Source of the DNA: Cephaloticoccus sp.
GTDB lineage: Bacteria; Verrucomicrobiota; Verrucomicrobiia; Opitutales; Opitutaceae
Direction: 5' to 3'
Assembly (NCBI GenBank): GCA_021734075.1
Contig: JAIPJW010000006.1
Span: forward strand, 1 to 61,989
DNA length: 61,989 nucleotides
Numbering within the stretch: the first letter of the stretch is position 1; every line of letters starts with the position of its first letter. A program made the translations under genes and the position numbers. Under the pieces are notes generated by a model. That model saw only the letters and a program-made list of their open reading frames with translations, was not told where the DNA came from and did no database searches. This document shows, piece after piece, positions 16,833 through 26,392 of this stretch.

Positions 16833-17369
16833 TTAGCGCACTTTGGCGCACATGATGCAGTCGCGCGGGTCCGGGCTGAGGTTGGGGGCCACGTGATAAC
16901 GGCGGAGGATCCCTTCGCGGGTCATGCCGGCTTTTTCCATCACGCGGGCGGAGGCGGGATTTTCCACGTCGCAAAACGCGCAGGCCCGGAAAATCGCCGG
17001 TTGGGCCAGCGCCCAGGCGATCAGATAGCGCAGGGCTTCAGTCATGAGGCCCCGGCCCCAGTGGGCGCGGCCGAGCACATAGCCGAACACGGCATGGTTG
17101 CCGTGGATGATCACGCCGATCGAGCCAATCGGCGTATCGGTGCCGGCCAGGCAGAGCAGGTAGCCGTAGTGCCCGGTTTCGTTGGCCCAATCATGCATCC
17201 GTTGCTGCAAAAATTCCGCCAAGGGGGCGACCTCGGTGTAGGGTGGCCACGACAGGTATTTGGTCACCGTCGGATCGCTGGCGTAGGCGGCGAACACCGC
17301 CGGGGCATCATCCGGACGCGGGCGGCGCGCAAACAGGCGGGGGGTGTTAAAGGTATCCGGTGGGCGCAT
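16833..17369 (-). CDS. GNAT family N-acetyltransferase (RimJ/RimL-like)
   Basis: 178 residues from the ATG at 17367-17369. The GNAT core is clear: opening TPRLFARRPRPDDAPAVFA, middle VFGYVLGRAHWGRGLMTEALRYLI with the acetyl-CoA loop (Q/R-x-x-G-x-G/A in the form HWGRGLMTEA), and ENPASARVMEKAGMTREG near the end. This subgroup acetylates N-terminal or side-chain amines of proteins or small molecules. The substrate is unknown. A longer reading to 17489 adds residues without family character. Stands alone. Confidence 0.85.
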   Translation of the reverse strand: MRPPDTFNTPRLFARRPRPDDAPAVFAAYASDPTVTKYLSWPPYTEVAPLAEFLQQRMHDWANETGHYGYLLCLAGTDTPIGSIGVIIHGNHAVFGYVLGRAHWGRGLMTEALRYLIAWALAQPAIFRACAFCDVENPASARVMEKAGMTREGILRRYHVAPNLSPDPRDCIMCAKVR

Positions 17370-17459
17370 GCGGGACAGTGCTGGTATTAACGGCGCGACG
17401 GGCCGGGAAATCAAGCGGCGGGAAAAAAGGGTCGCGACAAAAAAAGTTTGTGCGGGGTC

Positions 17460-17489
17460 TTGATTTATCGGGGGCAGAGGCCGTATCAC
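17460..17489 (+). promoter_or_regulatory. Candidate housekeeping promoter of the sigma factor leader
   Basis: TTGATT (17460-17465), an 18-base spacer and TATCAC (17484-17489). Reasonable matches to -35 and -10 boxes in a region otherwise rich in GC. Low certainty; no transcript data. Confidence 0.3.
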
Positions 17490-17674
17490 AATATGTCCCC
17501 CTTCCCGTGATGACCATCAACCATACGCTTAAAACTGACCGCCTGCATGCCGGAGCGTTTTGCGCGTTCATGCGTTCCGATCGTCAGTTTGCAATTACCG
17601 CCGTCAATTACGGTTGGAATTGTGCCCTTGGAAGTGGTGTCACCTGATCCGCGAGAAACCGATTCTCACCGCCG

Positions 17675-17709
17675 ACCCACTTCCGCCCGGAAGTGGGTTT
17701 TTTGTTTTT
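17675..17709 (+). terminator. Strong intrinsic terminator 46 bp before the sigma factor gene
   Basis: Perfect ten-base arms acccacttcc (17675-17684) and ggaagtgggt (17689-17698), four-base loop, followed by a run of eleven Ts broken by one G. It is the best terminator in the window. No protein-coding gene ends just upstream on this strand, so it either terminates a small RNA or attenuates the sigma factor transcript. Confidence 0.9.
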
Positions 17710-17754
17710 GCCGAGGCCGCTTCCGGGAAACACCCACCAAATTTGTGTTTTCCC

Positions 17755-18495
17755 ATGACCCCGTCCACCACAGCTCATCAATTGCTCGACACTCTTTCCG
17801 TGGTCGAAGCCGTGCTGCAACATGTCAGCCGGCGACTGCCGTCGCATATTTCCCGCGAGGATCTCGCCAGCGCCGGCAAGGTCGCCCTGATCGAGGCCTT
17901 GCGGCGCTTCACCGGACCCGACCGCGAGGCCCGGGCATTTTGTTATGCCCGGGTGCGCGGTGCGATCTTCGATGAATTGCGCCGGCTTGATCCCCTGTCC
18001 CGCCACACCCGCACCCGCGTCAAAACCGTCAACCGCGCGACCAATGCCCTGACGAATCAACTCGGTCGCGAGCCGGCGGACTACGAAGTCGCGGCCGCCA
18101 CCGGTCTCACGATCGGCGATGTGCGCGAATCCAACCGGATCGCGGTCATCGAATTCTGCCCGCTGGATTATTCCTCCACCGGGACGAAGGCGGATTTGCA
18201 TGATACGACGACACCCTGCCCGGCCGAGGCGGCCGTGCAGGATGACGTTGCCCTTTCCGTGCAGGCAGCGCTGGACCGGTTGCAGCCGAACCAGGCACTG
18301 ACCCTGCGGCGCTACTACCTCGAGGACGCCACCCTGGATATGATCGCGCTCGAACTGGGAGTCTCCCGGGAGCGGGTGCGGCAGATCCGGGTCGCGGGCG
18401 AGAAGCACTTGCGGGCCGATTTCATCGTGCTGGCCCAGTGGCAATCGCTGTTGGTCCTGCCGCGCACGCAACGGCCCGCATTCACCCACCGATAA
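17755..18495 (+). CDS. Sigma-70 family RNA polymerase sigma factor, FliA/WhiG-like
   Basis: Alternative sigma factor of the sigma-28 group. 246 residues: region 2 at about 31-82 (HISREDLASAGKVALIEALRRF, then CYARVRGAIFDELRRLDPLSR), region 3 at 85-130 (NQLGREPADYEVAAATGL), and region 4 with a helix-turn-helix at about 175-222 (DMIALELGVSRERVRQI). The ATG at 17755 is chosen because the upstream frame runs through the terminator and is not protein-like. No flagellar, chemotaxis or sporulation genes are near, and no classic anti-sigma gene. It is followed 11 bp later by a small unknown gene. What it controls is open. Confidence 0.88.
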   Translation: MTPSTTAHQLLDTLSVVEAVLQHVSRRLPSHISREDLASAGKVALIEALRRFTGPDREARAFCYARVRGAIFDELRRLDPLSRHTRTRVKTVNRATNALTNQLGREPADYEVAAATGLTIGDVRESNRIAVIEFCPLDYSSTGTKADLHDTTTPCPAEAAVQDDVALSVQAALDRLQPNQALTLRRYYLEDATLDMIALELGVSRERVRQIRVAGEKHLRADFIVLAQWQSLLVLPRTQRPAFTHR

Positions 18496-18506
18496 CCCGG
18501 TTTATC

Positions 18507-18746
18507 ATGAAAATTTTATCTTCAGTTCCCTTCCTCCCCGGTCTGCTCAAACGGGCCGGCGGTTTGTCATGCTCAACCCTGACCGGTGTGGTTGCCGCCT
18601 TGACCCACCCGGGTCCGTTGCGGTCGCCCGCCGGTCAGGAAAGGCTGTTCTACAACCCGGTTGCCTTGGGCACGCAAACCATGCCCTGCATCGTCGTGCT
18701 GCAGTCAAAGAAATCGGCGAACGAATTCTACGACGAGTGGGGGTGA
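18507..18746 (+). CDS. Small protein of unknown function downstream of the sigma factor
   Basis: 79 residues from the ATG at 18507, eleven bases after the sigma factor stop codon, so probably translated from the same transcript. The N-terminal half (MKILSSVPFLPGLLKRAGG) is weakly hydrophobic. The C-terminal part (CIVVLQSKKSANEFYDEWG) looks like a folded, soluble segment. No family is recognised. A regulator of the sigma factor is possible from position only. Confidence 0.5.
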   Translation: MKILSSVPFLPGLLKRAGGLSCSTLTGVVAALTHPGPLRSPAGQERLFYNPVALGTQTMPCIVVLQSKKSANEFYDEWG

Positions 18747-18802
18747 GCAGGTATCGCCAGCCAAGGCGGGGTCCGGCCGGTCCCCACCTGAACGCCGACC
18801 CC

Positions 18803-19876
18803 CTACCCGAGGGTTACCCACGCCTGCGACTGCATCGATTGGCCGATGGCGTCGAGCATGCGCTGGGCGCGCACGCCATCGGCGAAGGTCGGGAAATCCT
18901 CCGCCTCGCCACGGATGGCGCGGACGATGCCCGCGGGCGTGGTGGGCTTCAGGTTGCGAAAGAATTCCGTGGGGACGGCCTGCTTGGGCAGGTCGGTCTT
19001 CCACGTGGCGTAGCGGGTGAGGGAGGCGCCGGCATGCAGCCAGAGATCGTCGGGCGTATCGGATTGCACGACCAACGTGCCGTGTTCGCCCGACAGCTCG
19101 ATGCGGAAGTAGTTGCCGTAACCGGGGGCCACCTGTGAGGTCTCGAAGTTGGCGATCACCCCACCCGAGAGTTCACTGAGCCAGGCCGCGTTGGTGTCGG
19201 TGGTGACCCGGTGTGTTTTGCCCGCGGCATCCTTCTTTTCCGGTATCAGGATCTGGGCCAGGCCCACGACGCGCTCATATTCCAGACCAGTGATGAAGCG
19301 CACGCCGTCGAGCATGTGCACACCGAGGTCGCCCAGGGCCCCGAAACCGGCAATGCTTACATCATTGCGCCAGGCGTAGGGTTGGGCGGGGGCGCCGAGA
19401 AAACTCTGCAGGTAAACGCAGTTGACGCGGAGCAACCGGCCGAGTTCACCCCGGGCCACAATTTCCCGGGCAAAGCGGAACGAGGCGACATTGCGGTAGG
19501 AAAAATTGATCAGGCCCAGTTTGCCGGCTTGAGCCCGGGCGGTTTCCATGGCCTCGGCTTCCGCCATATTCATCGCCATGGGCTTTTCGCAGGCCACGTG
19601 AGCCCCGTGCTGCAACGCCAGTAGGGACAGCTCGGCATGAAACTTGTTGGGCGTGCAGACCGAGACCAGATCGGGCTTGGTCTCGCGCAGCATCGTGGCC
19701 GGGTCGGTGAAACGCGGTGCATCCGCATATTGTTTTTGAATGCGCCAGGTGGAGGGATCGGCCGGGTCGCAAAGGCCCACGAGGGTGACCCCCGGCTGGG
19801 TGGCAATCATATCCAAGTGGACGGTGGCAATACCGCCGGCACCGAACACGGCATAACGTAACGGAGTGGTGGACAT
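18803..19876 (-). CDS. Gfo/Idh/MocA family oxidoreductase
   Basis: 357 residues. An N-terminal Rossmann domain (YAVFGAGGIATVHLDMI, GLCDPAD, SVCTPNKFHAELSLLAL) is followed by the family's catalytic EKP (HVACEKPMAMNMAEAE), then the C-terminal alpha/beta domain with GDLGVHMLDGVRFITG. Such enzymes use NAD(P) to oxidise or reduce the hydroxyls of sugars, inositols or sugar derivatives. The substrate cannot be read from sequence. It stands upstream of nothing on its strand, is convergent with the small gene at 18507, and lies 11 bp downstream of the heme-binding gene, so it may share that transcript. Confidence 0.88.
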   Translation of the reverse strand: MSTTPLRYAVFGAGGIATVHLDMIATQPGVTLVGLCDPADPSTWRIQKQYADAPRFTDPATMLRETKPDLVSVCTPNKFHAELSLLALQHGAHVACEKPMAMNMAEAEAMETARAQAGKLGLINFSYRNVASFRFAREIVARGELGRLLRVNCVYLQSFLGAPAQPYAWRNDVSIAGFGALGDLGVHMLDGVRFITGLEYERVVGLAQILIPEKKDAAGKTHRVTTDTNAAWLSELSGGVIANFETSQVAPGYGNYFRIELSGEHGTLVVQSDTPDDLWLHAGASLTRYATWKTDLPKQAVPTEFFRNLKPTTPAGIVRAIRGEAEDFPTFADGVRAQRMLDAIGQSMQSQAWVTLG

Positions 19877-19886
19877 GGAGAAAATC

Positions 19887-20339
19887 TCAGGGGTTCAGTT
19901 GATCATGCACGGCCTCGGCCCAGCTGGTCAGGGCCTTGATTTGGACGTCGGTCAGCCGGGCTTCGGCGTGCGCCAGTTTGTAAGAGGTCAGCGGCATGGC
20001 CTTGTCGCGCACCTCGTCCATCAGCTCTTCCAATTTGTGGCGCTGCTTCTTGGCGCTATAGGAGCCAAATGCGGAAAAATTAAAATGCGACCGGCCTTCC
20101 TCAACGTGATCGGCGAGCCACCAACCGACGGGCTGGATCTCGGCATACCACGGATACCGCGTGTTGTTGGAATGGCAGTCAAAGCAGGCCTGTTCCAGCA
20201 CGGTCTGCACTTCGGCCGACGGCGGATATATCACGGTCAGGTCGTCCGGACCGGGCGCATCCAGGGACAGGTTTTTCTCGGGCCGGATGAACTGGATGCC
20301 AAGGGCCACCACGACCAGGATGAGCAGGAAAGTCTTCAT
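19887..20339 (-). CDS. Heme-binding domain protein (c-type, one CxxCH)
   Basis: 150 residues with one N-terminal hydrophobic anchor or signal (MKTFLLILVVVALGIQF) and a single heme site ACFDCHSNNTRYPWYAEIQPVGWW, the signature of the Haem_bd family. Expected in the periplasm, tethered to the inner membrane, carrying one covalent heme c. The mature part keeps the family's Arg-Ser-His-Phe-Asn-Phe segment (GRSHFNFSAFGSYSAKK). Redox partner unknown; no cytochrome maturation genes in view. Confidence 0.88.
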   Translation of the reverse strand: MKTFLLILVVVALGIQFIRPEKNLSLDAPGPDDLTVIYPPSAEVQTVLEQACFDCHSNNTRYPWYAEIQPVGWWLADHVEEGRSHFNFSAFGSYSAKKQRHKLEELMDEVRDKAMPLTSYKLAHAEARLTDVQIKALTSWAEAVHDQLNP

Positions 20340-20428
20340 ACGTCAGGTGAGACTGGCAGCCGTCACCGTGGTGGCAAGAGTTCGCCACCCTTGCGTCGGA
20401 ATTGGGGTTGGAACAGCATGCCGCCACG

Positions 20429-20758
20429 ATGACCCCCATCCCTCCGCCGACCGGTTGCCTGGCTTGTGGTGCATGTTGCCATTCGCGGTCGCCGACCTTT
20501 GTGCGGATCACCGGCAAGGACTGGACCCGGTTGGGCGACCGGGTCGAGGCCTTGGCTCATTTCATCGGTCACCGTGCCTATATGCGCATGCAGGATGATC
20601 ATTGCGCCGCACTGGCACTGCGGCGTGATGCGGCCGACCAACCGGAATATTTCTGCACAATCTACGAGCAGCGACCGCAGGTCTGCCGCGACTTGCAGCG
20701 GGGATCCCTCCAGTGTGCCGCGGAGCGGGAATTGAAATCCGGCCTGATCGGCCGGTAA
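20429..20758 (+). CDS. YkgJ-type cysteine cluster protein
   Basis: 109 residues with the family's metal-binding cysteines: GCLACGACCHS (residues 9-18), then DDHCAAL, FCTIYEQRPQVCRDL and a last Cys in LQCAAERE. YkgJ/UPF0153 proteins are thought to bind zinc or an Fe-S cluster; function unknown. The ATG at 20429 is preferred; an in-frame TTG at 20402 would add nine residues. Divergent from the heme-binding gene with 89 bp between starts. Confidence 0.85.
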   Translation: MTPIPPPTGCLACGACCHSRSPTFVRITGKDWTRLGDRVEALAHFIGHRAYMRMQDDHCAALALRRDAADQPEYFCTIYEQRPQVCRDLQRGSLQCAAERELKSGLIGR

Positions 20759-20824
20759 TGATGACATAAAAGTCCAGTTCAACTTGTCGAGTGACACCGT
20801 GGTCCCTAGGGTTTCGCCATACCT

Positions 20825-23800
20825 ATGTCCGCACGTAAAACCCATACCCCCACGACGAGCCTGCCTCCCTTCACCAAAATCATGGCTGCGAATCGCGGCG
20901 AAATCGCCGTGCGCATCTTTCGGGCGGGCAACGAGCTGGGCTTGCGGACGGTCGCGGTCTACGCCGAGGAGGATCGCTTTTGCATCCACCGCTACAAGGC
21001 GGACGAAGGCTATCTGGTCGGGCACGGCAAGGGTCCGGTGGCTGCCTATCTCGATATTCCCTCCATCATCGGGCTCGCCCTTGAAAAAGGCGTCAACGTC
21101 ATCCACCCGGGTTACGGGTTTCTCTCCGAGAATGCGGAGTTCGCCCAGGCCTGTGCGGATGCGGGTATCGCGTTCGTGGGTCCGCGACCCGAGTTGCTGG
21201 AAATGATGGGCGACAAGACCGCGGCGCGCGCCCTGGCCAAGAAGATCAATGTGCCGGTGCTACCCGGCACGGAGGAGCCGGTGACGGATCGAGCCAAGGC
21301 GATGGCGGCTGCGAAGGAGATTGGCTTTCCCCTGATCATCAAGGCGGCCTTTGGCGGCGGGGGCCGCGGCATGCGCATCGTGCCCAAGGCCGAGGAACTC
21401 GAGGCCTTGCTCGACGAGGCCCAGGGCGAGGCGGAACGCGCATTTGGCAACCCGGCGGTGTTTCTGGAAAAATACATTCCGCGGGCCAAGCACATCGAGG
21501 TGCAGATTCTCGGCGACCAGCATGGCAACGTGATCCACCTGCATGAGCGTGACTGCTCCGTGCAGCGGCGGCACCAGAAGGTGATCGAGGTGGCGCCGAG
21601 TTACGGCCTGCCGCGCGAAATCATCAGCGAGTTGTGTGAAGCCGCCGCCCGCATGGCGCGCGAGATCCGCTACGACAACGCCGGCACCATCGAGTTTCTC
21701 TACGACCTGGACCGCGACGAGTGGTTCTTCATCGAGATGAATCCGCGCATTCAGGTCGAGCACACGGTTACCGAGGTGGTGACCGGACTCGATCTGGTCC
21801 GGGCCCAGATTCTCATCGCCCAGGGACATCCGCTGCATTCGCCGGAGGTGGGCATGCCGCAACAGGCCGACGTGCCCTGCAACGGGTTCGCCATCCAGTG
21901 CCGGATTACCACGGAGGATCCGGAAAACAAGTTTGTGCCCGACTACGGGAGGATTCTGGCCTACCGCTCCCCGGGTGGCTTCGGCGTGCGACTCGACGGG
22001 GGCATGGGTTACGCCGGCGCGGTCATCACGCCGTTTTACGACTCGATGTTGGTCAAGGCCATCACCAGCGGCCAGACCTACGTCAGCGCCCTGAACCGCG
22101 CCCACCGGGTGCTCAGCGAGTTTCGCATCCGCGGGGTGAAGACCAACATCCCGTTTTTGGAAAACGTCATCGCGCATCCGCTTTTTCGCACGGGCCAGGC
22201 CACGACGATGTTGATCGACACGACCCCGGAGCTGTTTCGCTTCAAACCGCGGCGCGACCGCGCGACCAAGATTCTCAGTTTCCTCGGCAACGTCATCGTC
22301 AACGGCAATCCCCACGCCAAGGGCTACCGGCCCGGCCAAGTGCTGCCGGCCGTGTTGCCGCCCAGCCGGGACGACCACAGCACGCCGCCCGACGGCACGC
22401 GCCAGTTGTTGCTCAAGCTCGGGGCGAAAAAATTCGCCGACTGGACCCGGCAGCAGAAACGTCTGCTGATCACCGACACGACGTTTCGCGATGCGCACCA
22501 GTCGCTCATGGCCACGCGGGTGCGCAGTTACGACATGCTGGCCTGTGCCGGCCATCTGGCCCGCCGCGCCCCGGAGCTTTACTCGCTCGAGATGTGGGGC
22601 GGGGCGACGTTTGACACGGCCATGCGCTTTCTCAACGAGGACCCGTGGGAACGCCTGCGCGAGCTCCGCACGCGCGTGCCCAACATTTGTTTCCAAATGC
22701 TGTTCCGCGGGGCCAACGCCGTGGGTTACACGAATTACCCCGACGCCGTGGTCGCCGGTTTTGTGAAGCATGCTGCGGCCAACGGCATGGATATTTTCCG
22801 CATCTTTGACTCGCTCAATTATCTGCCCAACCTCCGCGTGGCGATGGAAGCCGTGCAGGACACGCACGCGGTTTGCGAGGGCACGCTGTGCTATGCGGGT
22901 GACATCCTCGACGAGAAGCGCGACAAGTTTTCGCTCAAGTATTACGTGCGCATGGCGAAGGAGCTGGAAAAGATGGGGGCGCACACGATTGCGATCAAGG
23001 ACATGGCGGGCATCTGCCGGCCCTTTGCCGCGCACAAGCTGGTCAAGACCTTGAAAAGCGAAGTCGGCGTGCCGATCCATTTTCACACCCACGACACCAG
23101 CGGCATCAATGCCGCCTCGGTCATGCAGGCCAGTGCAGCCGGGGTGGACATCGTGGATCTGGCGATCGCCTCCATGTCGGGCAGCACCGCCCAGCCCAAC
23201 CTCAACTCGATTGTCGCCGCGCTGCAGCACACCCCGCGCGACACCAAACTTGATCTGCTCCAACTCGACGCCTACTCGGATTATTGGGAACAGGTGCGCA
23301 CGTTCTACGCGCCGTTTGACACCGCCCCGAAAACCGGCAGCGCCGAGGTGTATCTTCACGAGATGCCCGGTGGCCAGTTCACCAACCTCAAGGAGCAGGC
23401 CAATTCGATGGGCGTGGCGCATCGCTGGCCCGAGATTGCGCGCACCTACGCCGAGGTGAACCAACTCTTTGGCGACATCGTCAAGGTGACGCCGTCCTCC
23501 AAGGTTGTGGGCGACATGGCGCTGTTTCTCTTTTCCCGCGGCATCAAACCCGCCGATGTGGTCAACCTGCCCCCCGGGGAAACCCCGTTTCCCGAGAGCG
23601 TGCTCGACATGCTCGAGGGCGGACTGGGCTGGCCCGAGGGCGGCTGGCCGACCGGGCTCTGGCGCGCGGTGCTGGGCGAAAAACGCTTCAAGGCGGCCCA
23701 GGCCAAATACCGTGCCGACCTCGCGAAGGAAAAGAAACGTGCGGCCCGGAAATCAACCGGCCGGAAATCGATCAGTCTGGCGGAACTCGACCAACTGAAG

Positions 23801-24373
23801 GCGGCGCTGGCCGCCAAATTGCACCGCAATCCGACGGACGATGAGTTCTACTCGCATCTCATGTATCCGCAGGTGTTCGCCGACTTCGCCAAACACCAGC
23901 GCGAATACGGTAAGGTCGCCGTGTTGCCGACCCCGGCATTTTTCTACGGGCTCGAGCCGCAGGAGGAAATTTCCGTCGAGATCGAGGAGGGCAAGGTGCT
24001 CATCATCCGTCTCGTCAACGTCAGCGAGCCCGACAAGGACGGCCGCCGCACGGTGAACTACGAACTAAACGGCATTGCCCGCGAAGTGCTCATTCTCGAC
24101 CGGAGTGTCACGGCCAAGACCAAGGCGCGGGTGAAAGCCGATCTGGCCGATCCATTGCAGGTCGCGGCTCCGATTCCGGGTTTGATCGTCACGCTTTCCG
24201 CCTCGGTGGGGGCCAAGGTCGCCAAGGGCGACCGCCTCTTCATGATGGAAGCAATGAAAATGCAGACCTCCGTCTACGCCGCCGAGGATGGCGTCGTCGC
24301 CGAGATCCATGCCGCCGTGGGAGACACGGTCGAATCGAAGGACCTGATCATCAAGATGCGCGCCAACGGCTGA
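20825..24373 (+). CDS. pyc: Pyruvate carboxylase (single-chain)
   Basis: Biotin enzyme that carboxylates pyruvate to oxaloacetate with ATP and bicarbonate, refilling the TCA cycle. The 1182-residue chain has all parts in order: biotin carboxylase (about 17-470, opening IMAANRGEIAVRIFRAG, ATP loop AFGGGGRGMR, later EMNPRIQVEHTVTE), carboxyltransferase (from about 547, LLITDTTFRDAHQSLMATR), the allosteric/tetramerisation region, and a biotinyl domain near the C-terminus with the biotin lysine in MEAMKMQTS (Lys1145). Length is normal. The first gene of a likely three-gene run with the LLM oxidoreductase and methyltransferase. Confidence 0.96.
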   Translation: MSARKTHTPTTSLPPFTKIMAANRGEIAVRIFRAGNELGLRTVAVYAEEDRFCIHRYKADEGYLVGHGKGPVAAYLDIPSIIGLALEKGVNVIHPGYGFLSENAEFAQACADAGIAFVGPRPELLEMMGDKTAARALAKKINVPVLPGTEEPVTDRAKAMAAAKEIGFPLIIKAAFGGGGRGMRIVPKAEELEALLDEAQGEAERAFGNPAVFLEKYIPRAKHIEVQILGDQHGNVIHLHERDCSVQRRHQKVIEVAPSYGLPREIISELCEAAARMAREIRYDNAGTIEFLYDLDRDEWFFIEMNPRIQVEHTVTEVVTGLDLVRAQILIAQGHPLHSPEVGMPQQADVPCNGFAIQCRITTEDPENKFVPDYGRILAYRSPGGFGVRLDGGMGYAGAVITPFYDSMLVKAITSGQTYVSALNRAHRVLSEFRIRGVKTNIPFLENVIAHPLFRTGQATTMLIDTTPELFRFKPRRDRATKILSFLGNVIVNGNPHAKGYRPGQVLPAVLPPSRDDHSTPPDGTRQLLLKLGAKKFADWTRQQKRLLITDTTFRDAHQSLMATRVRSYDMLACAGHLARRAPELYSLEMWGGATFDTAMRFLNEDPWERLRELRTRVPNICFQMLFRGANAVGYTNYPDAVVAGFVKHAAANGMDIFRIFDSLNYLPNLRVAMEAVQDTHAVCEGTLCYAGDILDEKRDKFSLKYYVRMAKELEKMGAHTIAIKDMAGICRPFAAHKLVKTLKSEVGVPIHFHTHDTSGINAASVMQASAAGVDIVDLAIASMSGSTAQPNLNSIVAALQHTPRDTKLDLLQLDAYSDYWEQVRTFYAPFDTAPKTGSAEVYLHEMPGGQFTNLKEQANSMGVAHRWPEIARTYAEVNQLFGDIVKVTPSSKVVGDMALFLFSRGIKPADVVNLPPGETPFPESVLDMLEGGLGWPEGGWPTGLWRAVLGEKRFKAAQAKYRADLAKEKKRAARKSTGRKSISLAELDQLKAALAAKLHRNPTDDEFYSHLMYPQVFADFAKHQREYGKVAVLPTPAFFYGLEPQEEISVEIEEGKVLIIRLVNVSEPDKDGRRTVNYELNGIAREVLILDRSVTAKTKARVKADLADPLQVAAPIPGLIVTLSASVGAKVAKGDRLFMMEAMKMQTSVYAAEDGVVAEIHAAVGDTVESKDLIIKMRANG

Positions 24374-24421
24374 AGTCATTCCGCTGCTGGCAAATTTGCC
24401 ACAGGTAATCAGACTTGCCGG

Positions 24422-25429
<1,008 letters not shown>

Positions 25430-25465
25430 ATTGACCCGGGGTGGGCGGTGCTGAATGGTGGGTCC

Positions 25466-26134
25466 ATGAATCCTGCACAATGGACCGAGGTGGATGGTTA
25501 CTTGGTAAACAAACTGGTGCCGCTCGAGCCCGTCCTGGGCGAAGCCCTGACCGCGAGTGCGGCCGCGGAACTGCCTGCCATCAATGTAGCCCCAAACCAG
25601 GGCAAGTTCCTGCAGTTGCTCGCGCGCATCACCGGAGCACGACGCATTCTGGAAATCGGCACCCTCGGGGGTTACAGCACAATCTGGCTGGCACGCGCCC
25701 TGCCGGCCGATGGCCAGCTGGTCACCCTGGAAATCGACCCAAAACATGCGGCGGTGGCCCGGGCAAACTTTGTTGCCGCAGGAGTGGCGGTGCAGGTTGA
25801 CCTGCGGGTCGGGCCGGCGGCGGAAACCTTGGCGCACTTGGTCGCGGAAGCGACCACTCCGTTCGATTTCATCTTCATCGATGCGGACAAGGAAAACATC
25901 CCGATCTACTTCACCCGGGCATTGCAACTGGCGCGGCCGGGCACGGTCATCGTGGTGGACAATGTGGTGCGCAACGGGGCGGTGACCGATGCCGCCAGCA
26001 CCGATGTCAGCGTGCAGGGCGTGCGGAAATTCATGGAACTGGCCGCCTCGGAAGCCCGGGTTGACGCCACCGCGGTGCAAACTGTGGGCAGCAAGGGCTA
26101 TGACGGCTTCGCCCTGCTGCGCGTGAAGGGCTGA
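25466..26134 (+). CDS. SAM-dependent O-methyltransferase (class I, family 3)
   Basis: 222 residues of the caffeoyl-CoA/catechol O-methyltransferase family. The SAM site is RRILEIGTLGGYSTIWLA; the metal and catalytic region is FDFIFIDADKENIP and VVDNVVRNGAV; the end is SKGYDGFALLRVK. Such cytosolic enzymes methylate catechol-type hydroxyls using a divalent metal. Start at ATG 25466 with GGTGGG just upstream; six extra codons are possible. It lies 36 bp after the LLM gene, so probably one transcript. Confidence 0.9.
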   Translation: MNPAQWTEVDGYLVNKLVPLEPVLGEALTASAAAELPAINVAPNQGKFLQLLARITGARRILEIGTLGGYSTIWLARALPADGQLVTLEIDPKHAAVARANFVAAGVAVQVDLRVGPAAETLAHLVAEATTPFDFIFIDADKENIPIYFTRALQLARPGTVIVVDNVVRNGAVTDAASTDVSVQGVRKFMELAASEARVDATAVQTVGSKGYDGFALLRVKG

Positions 26135-26392
26135 GCGGCGGTCCAAGCATGGGCAAACTTTGCCAGGAGGCTTTGGCTTCTGACCTGACAGCCAGGATAT
26201 TTTAAGAACAGGAGGATAACCGGTGAATCTTCCCCCCGGCGTTCGCCGGGCAATGCACGGCCCACCCGCCGGGTTATTGCGCGGGTCCCGAGAGTCCCAA
26301 TCCCGCCGACTTGGTCGCGAGTCCAGTCGGACTCATGGGGCGGATATTTTATGGCTTCATGAAATATTCGGGTTAGGCTCAATCCACAACTT

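Larger units (their letters stand above)
17370..17754 (+). other. Leader region of the sigma factor gene, with terminator
   Basis: 385 bp between the divergent acetyltransferase and sigma factor genes. It holds a promoter-like pair (17460-17489), an open frame of 45 codons (ATG 17510, stop at 17647, no ribosome site) and a strong terminator (17675-17709). The next start codon is only 46 bp beyond the terminator. It could be an attenuated leader or a separate small RNA of about 210 nt. No known riboswitch fold is recognised. Confidence 0.5.

Noticed and set aside
17510-17647. 45-codon frame in the sigma factor leader
   Set aside because: No ribosome site and no typical leader-peptide codon run. 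Kept only as part of the leader description.
21260-23464. 734-codon minus-strand open frame opposite pyruvate carboxylase
   Set aside because: A GC-driven shadow frame. Its His- and Gly-rich product has no family character, while the plus strand encodes a full-length carboxylase.
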